A stretch of DNA of 13,838 nt from CADEFQ01 sp035342635 (GTDB lineage Bacteria; Pseudomonadota; Gammaproteobacteria; Steroidobacterales; Steroidobacteraceae): the NCBI GenBank assembly GCA_035342635.1, contig DAOQXO010000067.1, positions 1 to 13,838 on the forward strand, given 5' to 3'. The position numbers were made by a program, and so were the translations under genes. The notes beneath the pieces were generated by a model. The model was given only the letters and a program-made list of their open reading frames with translations. It did not search any database and was not told where the DNA came from. This document shows, piece by piece, positions 6,774 through 13,299 of the stretch (position 1 is the stretch's first letter; each line of letters begins with the position of its first letter).

Positions 6774-7827
6774 CGAGCTCGTGGATGTTGCCCGGCTCGA
6801 ACGCGGAATGGCCCGCGTCGGGCACCACGCGGAAGTCGGCCTCGGGCCACGCGCGATGCAGGTCCCATGCGCTCTTCATCGGGCACACGACGTCGTAGCG
6901 GCCGTGCACGATCACCGCGGCAATGTGGCGGATCTTCGGCACGTCGTCGAGCAGCTGTGTGGGCGAACGCAGGAAGCCGCGGTTGACGAAATAGTGGCAT
7001 TCGATGCGTGCGAAAGTCTCGGCGTAGGCGTCTTCCTCGAACTTCTTCACTTCGCCCGGATCGAAGAGCAGGTGGCTGGTGGCGCCTTCCCAGATCGACC
7101 AGCTGCGTGCCGCGCTCGCGCGCACCTGCGCATCATCGCTCGTCAGGCGGCGGTAGTACGCGTCCATCATTTCGCTGCGTTCGGCGGGCGGGATCGCGGC
7201 GGCGAACTCGGCATACAGTTCGGGGAACAGCGCGCCCGCGCCATCGGGATGGCCGTAGAACCACTCGAGCTCCCACGGTCGCAGCAGGAAGATGCCGCGC
7301 AGCACGAGTTCGGTGACCTGGCCGGGATGCGCCTGCGCATAGGCGAGGGCGAGCGTGGAACCCCATGAGCCGCCGAAAACCTGCCAGCGCTCGATGCCGA
7401 GGTGTTCGCGCAGGCGCTCGATGTCGTTCACCAGGTGCCAGGTGGTGTTGTCCTCGAGGTTCGCGCGCGGACGGCTCTTGCCGCAGCCTCGCTGGTCGAA
7501 CAGCACGATCCGATAGCGCTTCGGGTTGAAGAAGCGGCGCATCTTCGGGTCGGTGCCGCCGCCGGGCCCGCCGTGCAGGAATACGACCGGCTTGCCGCGC
7601 GGATTGCCGCTTTCCTCGAAATAGAGCGTGTGGGTCGGCGAGACCGCGAGGCGCCCGGTGCGGTAGGCCTCGATCGGGGGATACAGCTCGCGCAAGGCGC
7701 CGGGTGCGGGCTTCGGTCCGCCGCGTGTGCCGGCGGCGCGCTTGTCGGTAGCGCGCTTTTTCGGCGCCGCGGGCCGTCTCGCCAGGGCGGGTTTGCGCTT
7801 TGCCGCAGTCTTCTTCCGCTTTGCCAT
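6742..7827 (-). CDS. pip: Proline iminopeptidase with basic N-terminal extension
   Basis: Alpha/beta-hydrolase of family S33 that removes N-terminal proline from peptides. The core begins at LRELYPPIEAY (residue 45) and has HGGPGGG (85-91, oxyanion region), DQRGCGKS, the nucleophile elbow GGSWGS (Ser154), Asp312 in GRYDVVCP and His340 in GHSAFEPGN. All are canonical. From the ATG at 7827 it has 361 residues, whereas the family usually has about 315; the extra 44 are Lys/Arg/Ala-rich. TGAGGG (7840-7835), seven bases before this ATG and overlapping the HIT-gene stop, supports the long start. A TTG at 7695 would give the standard 317-residue protein but lacks a ribosome binding site. No signal peptide is seen, so it is cytoplasmic. 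It lies 10 bases after the HIT gene and is probably translated with it. Confidence 0.95.
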   Translation of the reverse strand: MAKRKKTAAKRKPALARRPAAPKKRATDKRAAGTRGGPKPAPGALRELYPPIEAYRTGRLAVSPTHTLYFEESGNPRGKPVVFLHGGPGGGTDPKMRRFFNPKRYRIVLFDQRGCGKSRPRANLEDNTTWHLVNDIERLREHLGIERWQVFGGSWGSTLALAYAQAHPGQVTELVLRGIFLLRPWELEWFYGHPDGAGALFPELYAEFAAAIPPAERSEMMDAYYRRLTSDDAQVRASAARSWSIWEGATSHLLFDPGEVKKFEEDAYAETFARIECHYFVNRGFLRSPTQLLDDVPKIRHIAAVIVHGRYDVVCPMKSAWDLHRAWPEADFRVVPDAGHSAFEPGNIHELVRATDRFADR

Positions 7828-7837
7828 GCCTTTGCCC

Positions 7838-8188
7838 TCAGGAGCCCGGCGAGACCATCGAGCCGAGTGGTGCGCCGCCGAGCAGATGCAGGTGGAGGTG
7901 GTACACCTCCTGTCCGCCGTGCCGATTGCAGTTGATGATGAGCCGGTAGCCGTCCTCGGCGATGCCTTCGCGCCGCGCGAGATCGCGCGCGACCGTGAAC
8001 ATGTGACCGATGAGAGTCTCGTCCTCGTCGGCGATGTCATTGGCGGTGGGAATCGGCTTCGACGGAACGATGAGGATGTGCACCGGTGCGCGCGGGTGGA
8101 TGTCGCGAAATGCCGTGACCCGCTCATCCTGGTGCAGGATGGTGGCGGGCAGCTCGCCAGCGATGATCCGTTCGAACAGGGTCGGCAT
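7838..8188 (-). CDS. hinT: HIT-family purine nucleoside phosphoramidase, HinT type
   Basis: Small cytoplasmic hydrolase of AMP-phosphoramidates and related nucleotides. At 116 residues it matches the HINT branch (E. coli HinT 119). The start FERIIAGELPA is typical. The mid-region has HILIVPSKPI. The C-terminal HIT motif is H-L-H-L-H-L-L at His97, 99 and 101, with the central His as nucleophile by family knowledge. GAGGAG (8202-8197) stands eight bases before the ATG at 8188 and fixes the start. Upstream in-frame codons extend the frame to 8521 but run into the receptor gene and are not needed. It is followed by the iminopeptidase and preceded by a 77-base gap after the receptor. The functional link with its neighbours is unknown. 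Confidence 0.95.
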   Translation of the reverse strand: MPTLFERIIAGELPATILHQDERVTAFRDIHPRAPVHILIVPSKPIPTANDIADEDETLIGHMFTVARDLARREGIAEDGYRLIINCNRHGGQEVYHLHLHLLGGAPLGSMVSPGS

Positions 8189-8242
8189 TGCGTGCGCTCC
8201 TCGTCGCGCCGGGTGGATGCACAGCGGCATTCTGACATACAG

Positions 8243-8265
8243 GGCCGGTCTGGCGGCGGCCGGCC
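8243..8265 (-). terminator. Inverted repeat just after the receptor stop
   Basis: GGCCGG (8243-8248) and CCGGCC (8260-8265) form a 6-base stem with an 11-base loop, immediately downstream of the receptor stop codon on the minus strand. No T-run follows. It may mark the end of the receptor transcript and separate it from the HIT gene, but the signal is weak in such GC-rich DNA. Confidence 0.25.
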
Positions 8266-10314
8266 TCAGAATTCGTAGCGCAGGCCCGCCGCCAGCGAGC
8301 GTCCCGGCAGCGGCGCGTAGTCCCGGATGGGCGAGGACGCGCGGCGCGCCTCCTCGTCGGCGAGATTGCTGCCTTTCAGGAACGCGACGATCTCGCCGCC
8401 GCCCACGGGCTGGTGCCAGGACACGTCGGCGTCGATCATCGTGTAGCCGTTCGTCGGCAGCTCGTTCGTCGCGACATCGTCCTGGTCCGCATACCTGAAG
8501 ATCGACAGGCCCGCTTGCCACACGCCGCGCTCGAAGCCGAGCTCGGCGCCGAAGCGCCAGGGCGGCATCAGCGGCAGGTTGCCGCCGCGATCGGGCTTGC
8601 CACGGACATAGTCGGTCGCAAGGCGCAGCGTGAGGGCCGCAGCATCGCGCGCGACGAGCGGCAAGGTCACCTCGGCCTCCAGGCCGTGGAAGCTCGAATC
8701 CTCCTGGACATAATCGACGACGGGGAACAGCTCGCCTTCCTCGGGGTCCTCGAAGAACTCCCCGGTCGGGCGCGCATGGATGTAGCCATCGTAACGGCTG
8801 TAGAAGGCACCCAGCGTGAACTGCACGGCGCCGGCGTACTTGCGCAGTGTCAGGTCGGTGGTCAGCGCCGCCTCTTCGCCGATCGCAGAGTCGCCCCGCT
8901 CGTAGCGGCCGAGCGCCACGTGCACGCCGTCGGCATACAGCTCGGTGGCGCCGGGATGACGGGTGGCACGGGTGAAGTTCAGTGCCACCGAGTACTCCGG
9001 GGCGAACTTCCAGCGCAATCCCGCGGACCCACTCACGCCGTCGCCCGAGTAGTCGGGCAGGCCGGCCTCCCGCTCAGCCTCGATGCGCTGGTCCTCGTAG
9101 CGCAGCGCGAGTTCGACGGTCAATGGCCCGACCGGTCGCTCCTCGAACACGAACAACCCGACGTTACGCATCGAGTTGCCGGGCACGAACGCTTCCTCGC
9201 CGAGCGCGCGGAAATCGAGCTCGCGATACTGCATGCCGAAGGTTCCGCGCCAGCCGCCGAGCACGGCATGGTCGAACGACAGCCGCGCCTCGCCGGAGTC
9301 CTGGGCGAAGGTCGTGCCTGCCTCGCCGTCCGGTTCGAACTCCTGGTGAAAATACTCGCTGTGTGCCGCGCGCAGGCGCATCGAATCAATGCCCGTGAAC
9401 GGATCGTCGAGCCCACCGCTCAGGTCGTAGCGCTCCTGCGTCATGTCGATGCGTACGCTCGAACCGTCGGCCCCGGATTCCGGCCCGGGTGTGCCGTAAT
9501 TCGCGTCGGTGCGGCTCGCCGCCACGCCGAGGAAGCCGCGGGAGGCGAGGTAGCTCACGCCGAGTGCGCCGCCGTCGCTGTCGCCGTCGCTGCCGTAGAG
9601 GGTGCCGTGCGGGTTGACGGGATCCGTCTCGCCCTGGGCGGCGAGTTGCTCCGCGAGGCGCTGCGAGAGCGCGTTGCCCGGTATGTCGATGTCATCGCTC
9701 GTGCGCCGATATCCGTCCGCGTGCAGCACGAAGTCCCCGGCCCGCACGTCGAGCCTGCCGGCGCCGGAAGTTTCCGAAGCGGCCGAATTGCCGCGCAGTT
9801 CGACGGCGCCCTGCAGGGCCTGCGCCAGCGGCTTCTCGGCGAAACGGCTCGTCACGACGTTCACGACGCCACCCACCGCGGCATTGCCGTGCAGGAGCGT
9901 CCCGGGTCCCTTGATCACTTCGATGCTGCGCGCAACCAGTGGATCGATCGAGACGGCGTGGTCCTCGCTGAGCGCCGAGACATCCTGCGTGCCGAGGCCG
10001 TCCTCGAGCATCGACACACGCTCGCCGCCGAGGCCGCGGATCACCGGGCGGCTCGCGACCGGCCCGAACCACGTGCCGGTGACGCCCGCCTGCTTCGCGA
10101 GCGTCTCGCCGAGACTCTGGCCGAGTTCGCGGTGGAGCGCATCGCCGCCAAGCACGATGACGGGCTGGGCGGTTTCGAGGACGCCCTGGCGCAGGGCGGA
10201 CGCCGTCACCACGACTTCCTCGAGCGCGGGTGGCGCCGCGAGCGTGGCCGGGATGACGGGAATGAGCAACACGGCTGCGCAGTGCAGCCCGCGGATACGG
10301 GAAAGGAAAAGCAT
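8266..10314 (-). CDS. TonB-dependent outer-membrane receptor, ZnuD-like
   Basis: Outer-membrane active transporter of 682 residues. It has a signal peptide (1 to about 27), a TonB-box-like segment EEVVVTA (32-38), a plug domain with RPVIRGLGGERV (89-100), DVSALSEDHAV (111-121) and GPGTLLHGNAAVGGVVN (136-152), and a beta-barrel ending in Phe. The plug motifs and the C-terminal block NLADEEARRASS then APLPGRS resemble the ZnuD/PA0781 group, whose known members import zinc under zinc limitation. Substrate is inference: the histidine-rich loop of neisserial ZnuD is not obvious here. AGGAG (10324-10320) lies five bases before the ATG at 10314. Upstream on the same strand is a small His/Cys secreted protein, as is common for metal receptors. 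The receptor call is certain; the metal is not. Confidence 0.93.
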   Translation of the reverse strand: MLFLSRIRGLHCAAVLLIPVIPATLAAPPALEEVVVTASALRQGVLETAQPVIVLGGDALHRELGQSLGETLAKQAGVTGTWFGPVASRPVIRGLGGERVSMLEDGLGTQDVSALSEDHAVSIDPLVARSIEVIKGPGTLLHGNAAVGGVVNVVTSRFAEKPLAQALQGAVELRGNSAASETSGAGRLDVRAGDFVLHADGYRRTSDDIDIPGNALSQRLAEQLAAQGETDPVNPHGTLYGSDGDSDGGALGVSYLASRGFLGVAASRTDANYGTPGPESGADGSSVRIDMTQERYDLSGGLDDPFTGIDSMRLRAAHSEYFHQEFEPDGEAGTTFAQDSGEARLSFDHAVLGGWRGTFGMQYRELDFRALGEEAFVPGNSMRNVGLFVFEERPVGPLTVELALRYEDQRIEAEREAGLPDYSGDGVSGSAGLRWKFAPEYSVALNFTRATRHPGATELYADGVHVALGRYERGDSAIGEEAALTTDLTLRKYAGAVQFTLGAFYSRYDGYIHARPTGEFFEDPEEGELFPVVDYVQEDSSFHGLEAEVTLPLVARDAAALTLRLATDYVRGKPDRGGNLPLMPPWRFGAELGFERGVWQAGLSIFRYADQDDVATNELPTNGYTMIDADVSWHQPVGGGEIVAFLKGSNLADEEARRASSPIRDYAPLPGRSLAAGLRYEF

Positions 10315-10363
10315 GAGGGCTCCTGAAGGCGAACGAGCGCACCCGCGACGGGGCGGGCGAGTG

Positions 10364-10666
10364 TCAGCGCGTTACAGGAGCAGGCGGGCCGCGAGGTCGG
10401 TGGGCCTGGGCGAACGGCTGCGGCGCGATGCCGAGTTCGGGCACGGGCGCCACGAGGCCGAGGGGCTGCAGCGTCGGCTGCGTGGTCGCGAGCGGGGCGG
10501 GATTGCCGGCGCCCGTATTGAATCCATGGCACAGGTCGCACTGGCGGACCTCGTGACGGTCCGTCTGCGCCGCATCGTGCAGGTGCGCTGCCCGCACGCC
10601 AGCCGCGCCGAGCATGCATGCGGCAAGCAGCAGCAGCAGTAGCGGATGGCGGGCGATGCGGCGCAT
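10364..10666 (-). CDS. Small secreted His/Cys protein, DUF2946-like
   Basis: From the ATG at 10666 this gives 100 residues: a basic head, a long hydrophobic stretch (residues 8-26), then a mature part starting near AHLHD. That part has His28, His30 and His38 and the motif CDLCH (Cys43, Cys46, His47), then a Pro-rich tail ending with RGPPAPVTR. A short secreted protein with His residues, a Cys pair and an RGPP end fits my recollection of DUF2946 proteins, often found beside metal-linked TonB receptors; no search was run. Its role is probably metal binding or handling in the periplasm. LLAAC at 13-17 could be a lipobox, but hydrophobicity continues past it, so ordinary signal peptidase cleavage near VRA is more likely. 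A GTG at 10714 would add 16 residues and has AGGA close before it. The receptor starts 49 bases downstream. Confidence 0.72.
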   Translation of the reverse strand: MRRIARHPLLLLLLAACMLGAAGVRAAHLHDAAQTDRHEVRQCDLCHGFNTGAGNPAPLATTQPTLQPLGLVAPVPELGIAPQPFAQAHRPRGPPAPVTR

Positions 10667-10672
10667 TTCGGC

Positions 10673-10685
10673 GGCTATCTTAGCC
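10673..10685. promoter_or_regulatory. 13-base palindrome in the divergent promoter region
   Basis: GGCTA-TCT-TAGCC is a perfect 5-base inverted repeat with a 3-base centre. It lies in the 58-base gap between the divergent small secreted protein gene and holA. On the minus strand it overlaps a -10-like TAAGAT (10682-10677). It could be a repressor operator for the metal-uptake genes. It does not resemble the AT-rich Zur box known from Gammaproteobacteria. Confidence 0.3.
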
Positions 10686-10695
10686 CGATCTGGCG

Positions 10696-10701
10696 GATAA
10701 T
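10696..10701 (+). promoter_or_regulatory. Possible -10 element for holA
   Basis: GATAAT differs from TATAAT at one position and stands 23 bases before the holA ATG, which would give a leader of roughly 17 bases. No convincing -35 hexamer is seen at the proper distance. Because holA is cut off from leuS-lptE by opposite-strand genes, it needs its own promoter, which adds some weight. Confidence 0.4.
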
Positions 10702-10724
10702 CGGAGCGTGACACGGATTCCTGA

Positions 10725-11660
10725 ATGAAGTTGTCCCCCGACGCCCTGGGCGGGCATCTCGCACGCGGCCTCGCACCGGCCTACCTGCTGTGCGGCGATG
10801 AGCCGCTGCTGGTGGGCGAGGCGGCGGATGCCGTGCGCGCCAGGGCGCGTGCAGCGGGATTCACCGATCGCGTCGTGCATTTCATCGAGCGCGGCAGCAG
10901 CTGGGCGGATGTGCGCGCCGAGGCGGACAGCCTGTCGCTGTTCGCCTCGCGGCGGATCCTCGAACTGCGCATGCCGACGGGCAAGCCCGGTGCGAGCGGC
11001 AGTGCGACCATCGTCGATCTCGTCGAGCGGCAGGATCCCGACACCCTGTTGCTGATACTCACCGAGCGGCTCGACCGCGATGCGCAGGGCGCGAGTTGGG
11101 TCCGCGCGATCGATGCCCACGGCGTGGTGCTGACCGCCTGGCCGATCGGGCGCGACAAGCTGCCGGCCTGGCTCGAGGCGCGCGCGCGGCGCGCGGGCCT
11201 GCAGCTCGAGCCCGAGGCGCTCGCCCTGCTGGCCGACCGGACCGAGGGCAACCTGCTTGCGGCCCGGCAGGAGATCGACCGGCTCGCGCTTGGCACGCGC
11301 CATGGCAGGGTGGGCGTCGCCGAGCTCACCGCCAGCGTCGGCGACAGCGCGCGCTTCGACGTGTTCGCGCTCGGCGCCGCCGCGCGCGCGGGCAATGCCG
11401 CGCGCACGCTGCGAATCGTCGCCGGGTTGCGCGCCGAAGGCGTCGAGGCGCCACTCGTGCTCTGGTCGCTGCTGCGCGAGGCGCGGCAGCTGCTGCGTGA
11501 CGGCGGGCGCTTCACGCGTCGCGACGCGCCGCGCCTGATCGGGCGCGCAAGGCGGGTCGATCGCGCGATCAAGGGCCGGCTGCAGTCGGATGCCTGGGAC
11601 GAGCTTGCGCTCCTCGCGGCGGAACTCTGCGGACGCACACCACTGACCGGAAGCTATTGA
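10725..11660 (+). CDS. holA: DNA polymerase III delta subunit (clamp loader)
   Basis: Clamp-loader subunit that opens the beta sliding clamp. It has 311 residues, against about 343 in E. coli. Family blocks visible are the N-terminal AYLLCGDEPLLVGEAAD (19-35), FASRRILELR (73-82), LLILTERLD (109-117), LEARARRAGLQL (150-161), EGNLLAARQEIDRL (174-187) and FDVFALGAAA (211-220). The C-terminal collar domain is present (VDRAIKG, 278-284), but the stretch joining REARQLL (251-257) to it is about 25 residues shorter than usual and lacks the typical V-W-x-x-[KR] segment. ATG 10725 gives a normal N-terminus with GGA eight bases upstream. The stop overlaps the nadD ATG by one base (TGATG), so the two are translationally coupled. 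Confidence 0.94.
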   Translation: MKLSPDALGGHLARGLAPAYLLCGDEPLLVGEAADAVRARARAAGFTDRVVHFIERGSSWADVRAEADSLSLFASRRILELRMPTGKPGASGSATIVDLVERQDPDTLLLILTERLDRDAQGASWVRAIDAHGVVLTAWPIGRDKLPAWLEARARRAGLQLEPEALALLADRTEGNLLAARQEIDRLALGTRHGRVGVAELTASVGDSARFDVFALGAAARAGNAARTLRIVAGLRAEGVEAPLVLWSLLREARQLLRDGGRFTRRDAPRLIGRARRVDRAIKGRLQSDAWDELALLAAELCGRTPLTGSY

Positions 11661-12304
11661 TGCAACCCATTGGCATATTCGGCGGCACCTTCGATCCGAT
11701 CCATTACGGCCACCTGCGCACCGCGTTCGAGCTCTGGCAGGCGCTCAGGCTGAAGGAGGTGCGCTTCATGCCGACCGGCGATCCGCCGCATCGTGATGCG
11801 CCGCTCGCGGACGCCGCGCTGCGCCTGGCGATGGTGCGCGTCGCCATCGCGGACCAGCCGGCGTTTGTCGTCGACGATCGCGAGACCCGGCGCGAGGGCC
11901 TGTCCTATTCGGTCGACACGCTCGCCGAACTGCGCCGGGAGTACCCGGACCGCTCGCTGTGCCTGCTGCTTGGCATGGATGCCTTCCTCGGCCTGCCGAC
12001 CTGGCATCGCTGGCGCGAACTGCCCGATCTCGCCCACATCGTCGTCGCGCACCGCCCGGGCTGGAAGGCGCCGACCACCGGTCCGCTCGGCGAGCTGATG
12101 GTCGATCGCGGCACCGGCTCGGTGCGCGACCTGCACAGTGCCACGGCCGGGCGCATCTACGTCCACGCCGTCACGCAACTCGAGATCTCCTCGACAGAGT
12201 TGCGCGACCTGATCGTCGACGGCCGGGACCCGCGTTATCTCGTCCCTGACGCGGTGCGTGACATGCTGCGCGAATCGGGGTGCTATGCTCGCAACAGCCG
12301 CTGA
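11660..12304 (+). CDS. nadD: Nicotinate-nucleotide adenylyltransferase
   Basis: Converts nicotinate mononucleotide and ATP to deamido-NAD in NAD biosynthesis. The protein has 214 residues, normal for NadD. Motifs are GIFGGTFDPIHYGHL (5-19) with the nucleotidyltransferase HxGH (15-18), GMDAFLGLPTWHRW (105-118) and ISSTELR (176-182), with YLVPDAV near the end. The ATG at 11660 shares its first base with the holA stop; a TTG three bases earlier is not needed. rsfS follows after 24 bases, and its possible promoter sits within the nadD 3' end. No oddities seen. Confidence 0.97.
   Translation: MQPIGIFGGTFDPIHYGHLRTAFELWQALRLKEVRFMPTGDPPHRDAPLADAALRLAMVRVAIADQPAFVVDDRETRREGLSYSVDTLAELRREYPDRSLCLLLGMDAFLGLPTWHRWRELPDLAHIVVAHRPGWKAPTTGPLGELMVDRGTGSVRDLHSATAGRIYVHAVTQLEISSTELRDLIVDGRDPRYLVPDAVRDMLRESGCYARNSR
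12281..12289 (+). promoter_or_regulatory. Possible extended -10 promoter for rsfS-rlmH-maf
   Basis: TGCTATGCT (12281-12289) is an extended -10 type sequence inside the last codons of nadD, 39 bases before the rsfS ATG. GTGACA (12258-12263) resembles a -35 but the 20-base spacer is too long. It matches the TGCTATCCT before leuS in all but one base. Confidence 0.35.
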
Positions 12305-12328
12305 CACAGGGGAGGCCATCGCAGGCAC

Positions 12329-12811
12329 ATGATCACTGCCAGACGCTCGCGTCCTGCCGCATCGCGCGCGACGCCGCTCGAGAGACTCGTCACCACTGCG
12401 CTCGACGACATGAAGGCAGTGAATGTGAAAGTCCTCGACGTCCGCGGACTCACTGACATCGCCGATACCTTCGTCATCGCGTCGGGAAATTCCGACCGCC
12501 ACGTCCGATCCATCGCCGACCGGGTCATCCAGAGCGCAAAGGCCGCGGGCTTTCCCACCCACGGCCTCGAAGGGGCGCGCGACAGCGAATGGGTGCTCGT
12601 CGACCTGAACGACGTGATCGTGCATGTGATGCTGCCGCGCACGCGCGAGTTCTACGGGCTCGAGCGCCTGTGGGAAGGCGAGGCTGACAGCGCGCCCGCC
12701 GCAAGGCCCAAGCGGCAGGCGAGGGCGAAAACGAAATCGAAGTCCGGCTCCGCACCCGCCGCCCGTCCGAAGGCCCGCGCGCGGGCGAAGTCCGCCGCCC
12801 GCACGCACTGA
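12329..12811 (+). CDS. rsfS: Ribosomal silencing factor RsfS with basic C-terminal tail
   Basis: Binds ribosomal protein uL14 and blocks joining of the subunits, lowering translation in stationary phase or starvation. The DUF143/Iojap core spans residues 17-118: LDVRGLTDIADTFVIASG (36-53), SDRHVRSIAD (55-64), EGARDSEWVLVDL (81-93) and VIVHVM then FYGLERLW. The total length is 160, longer than the usual 105-130. The surplus is a Lys/Arg/Ala tail (121-160) holding a 14-residue imperfect repeat. The tail may bind RNA or the ribosome, but this is inference. The ATG at 12329 is preceded by GGGGAGG 13 bases away and by GCAGG close by. rlmH follows after 17 bases, as in many bacteria. Confidence 0.95.
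   Translation: MITARRSRPAASRATPLERLVTTALDDMKAVNVKVLDVRGLTDIADTFVIASGNSDRHVRSIADRVIQSAKAAGFPTHGLEGARDSEWVLVDLNDVIVHVMLPRTREFYGLERLWEGEADSAPAARPKRQARAKTKSKSGSAPAARPKARARAKSAARTH
12689..12790 (+). repeat. rsfS: In-frame repeat coding the basic tail of RsfS
   Basis: Residues 121-134 and 141-154 of RsfS read SAPAARPK-x-x-ARAK twice, at a 20-residue (60-base) interval. The unit at 12689-12730 and that at 12749-12790 encode nearly the same peptide with many different codons. The duplication is therefore old and kept at protein level, or it arose from biased composition. Confidence 0.6.
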
Positions 12812-12828
12812 ATCGGCGGGCGGTCCGG

Positions 12829-13299
12829 ATGCGGGTGCGTATCATCGCCGTCGGCACCCGCATGCCGGCGTGGGTCACCGCAGGCTGCGACGAATACCTC
12901 AAGCGCCTGCGGCCGGCGCTGCGGGTCGAACTCGTCGAGATCCCGGCGGGTCGGCGTCCGGCCGGCGCGCCCCCGACGCGTGCAGTGGAAGAGGAAGCGC
13001 GCAAGCTCCTCGCGGCCCTTGGCGCCGATGAGCATGTCGTCGCGCTCGACGAGCGCGGCCAGGAATTCTCGACGCTCGAACTCGCGCGCTGGCTCGGTGG
13101 GCGCATGCGCGACGGCGCGGATCTCGCGATGCTGATCGGCGGCGCCGATGGCTTCGCGCCGCGGGTGCGGGCGCGTGCCAACCTCAGCTGGTCGCTGTCC
13201 CGGCTCACGCTGCCGCACGCTCTCGTGCGCGTGGTGCTCGCCGAGCAGCTGTATCGCGCGCATACCGTGCTCGCCGGCCACCCGTACCACCGCGCATGA
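12829..13299 (+). CDS. rlmH: 23S rRNA pseudouridine-1915 N3-methyltransferase
   Basis: SPOUT-class methyltransferase that methylates pseudouridine 1915 in helix 69 of 23S rRNA on assembled ribosomes, using S-adenosylmethionine. The 156 residues equal the family's usual length of 155-160. It begins MRVRIIAVGTRMP, and has the cofactor-knot motif LIGGADG (102-108), SLSRLTLPH (122-130) and LAEQLYRAHTVLAGHPYHR (137-155). The C-terminal YHR is characteristic. It starts 17 bases after rsfS. Its stop overlaps the next gene's start as ATGA. Confidence 0.97.
   Translation: MRVRIIAVGTRMPAWVTAGCDEYLKRLRPALRVELVEIPAGRRPAGAPPTRAVEEEARKLLAALGADEHVVALDERGQEFSTLELARWLGGRMRDGADLAMLIGGADGFAPRVRARANLSWSLSRLTLPHALVRVVLAEQLYRAHTVLAGHPYHRA

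Noticed and set aside
7828..8238. Upstream extension of the iminopeptidase frame to about 498 residues
   Set aside because: The extension lies in another frame of the HIT gene and has no similarity to known domains. The ATG at 7827 has its own ribosome binding site.
8189..8265. Promoter for the HIT gene in the 77-base gap after the receptor
   Set aside because: Only a weak TGTCAGAAT was seen on the minus strand with no -35 partner, too little to list.
8413..10326. 637-codon plus-strand open frame opposite the TonB receptor
   Set aside because: Antisense shadow. The minus strand gives a full receptor with signal peptide, plug and barrel, whereas this frame shows no motif.
10372..10626. Second minus-strand frame over the small secreted protein, ending in DLAARLLL
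   Set aside because: It lacks a coherent signal peptide at its start, and the other frame gives signal peptide, His/Cys motif and the RGPP end expected for DUF2946-like proteins.
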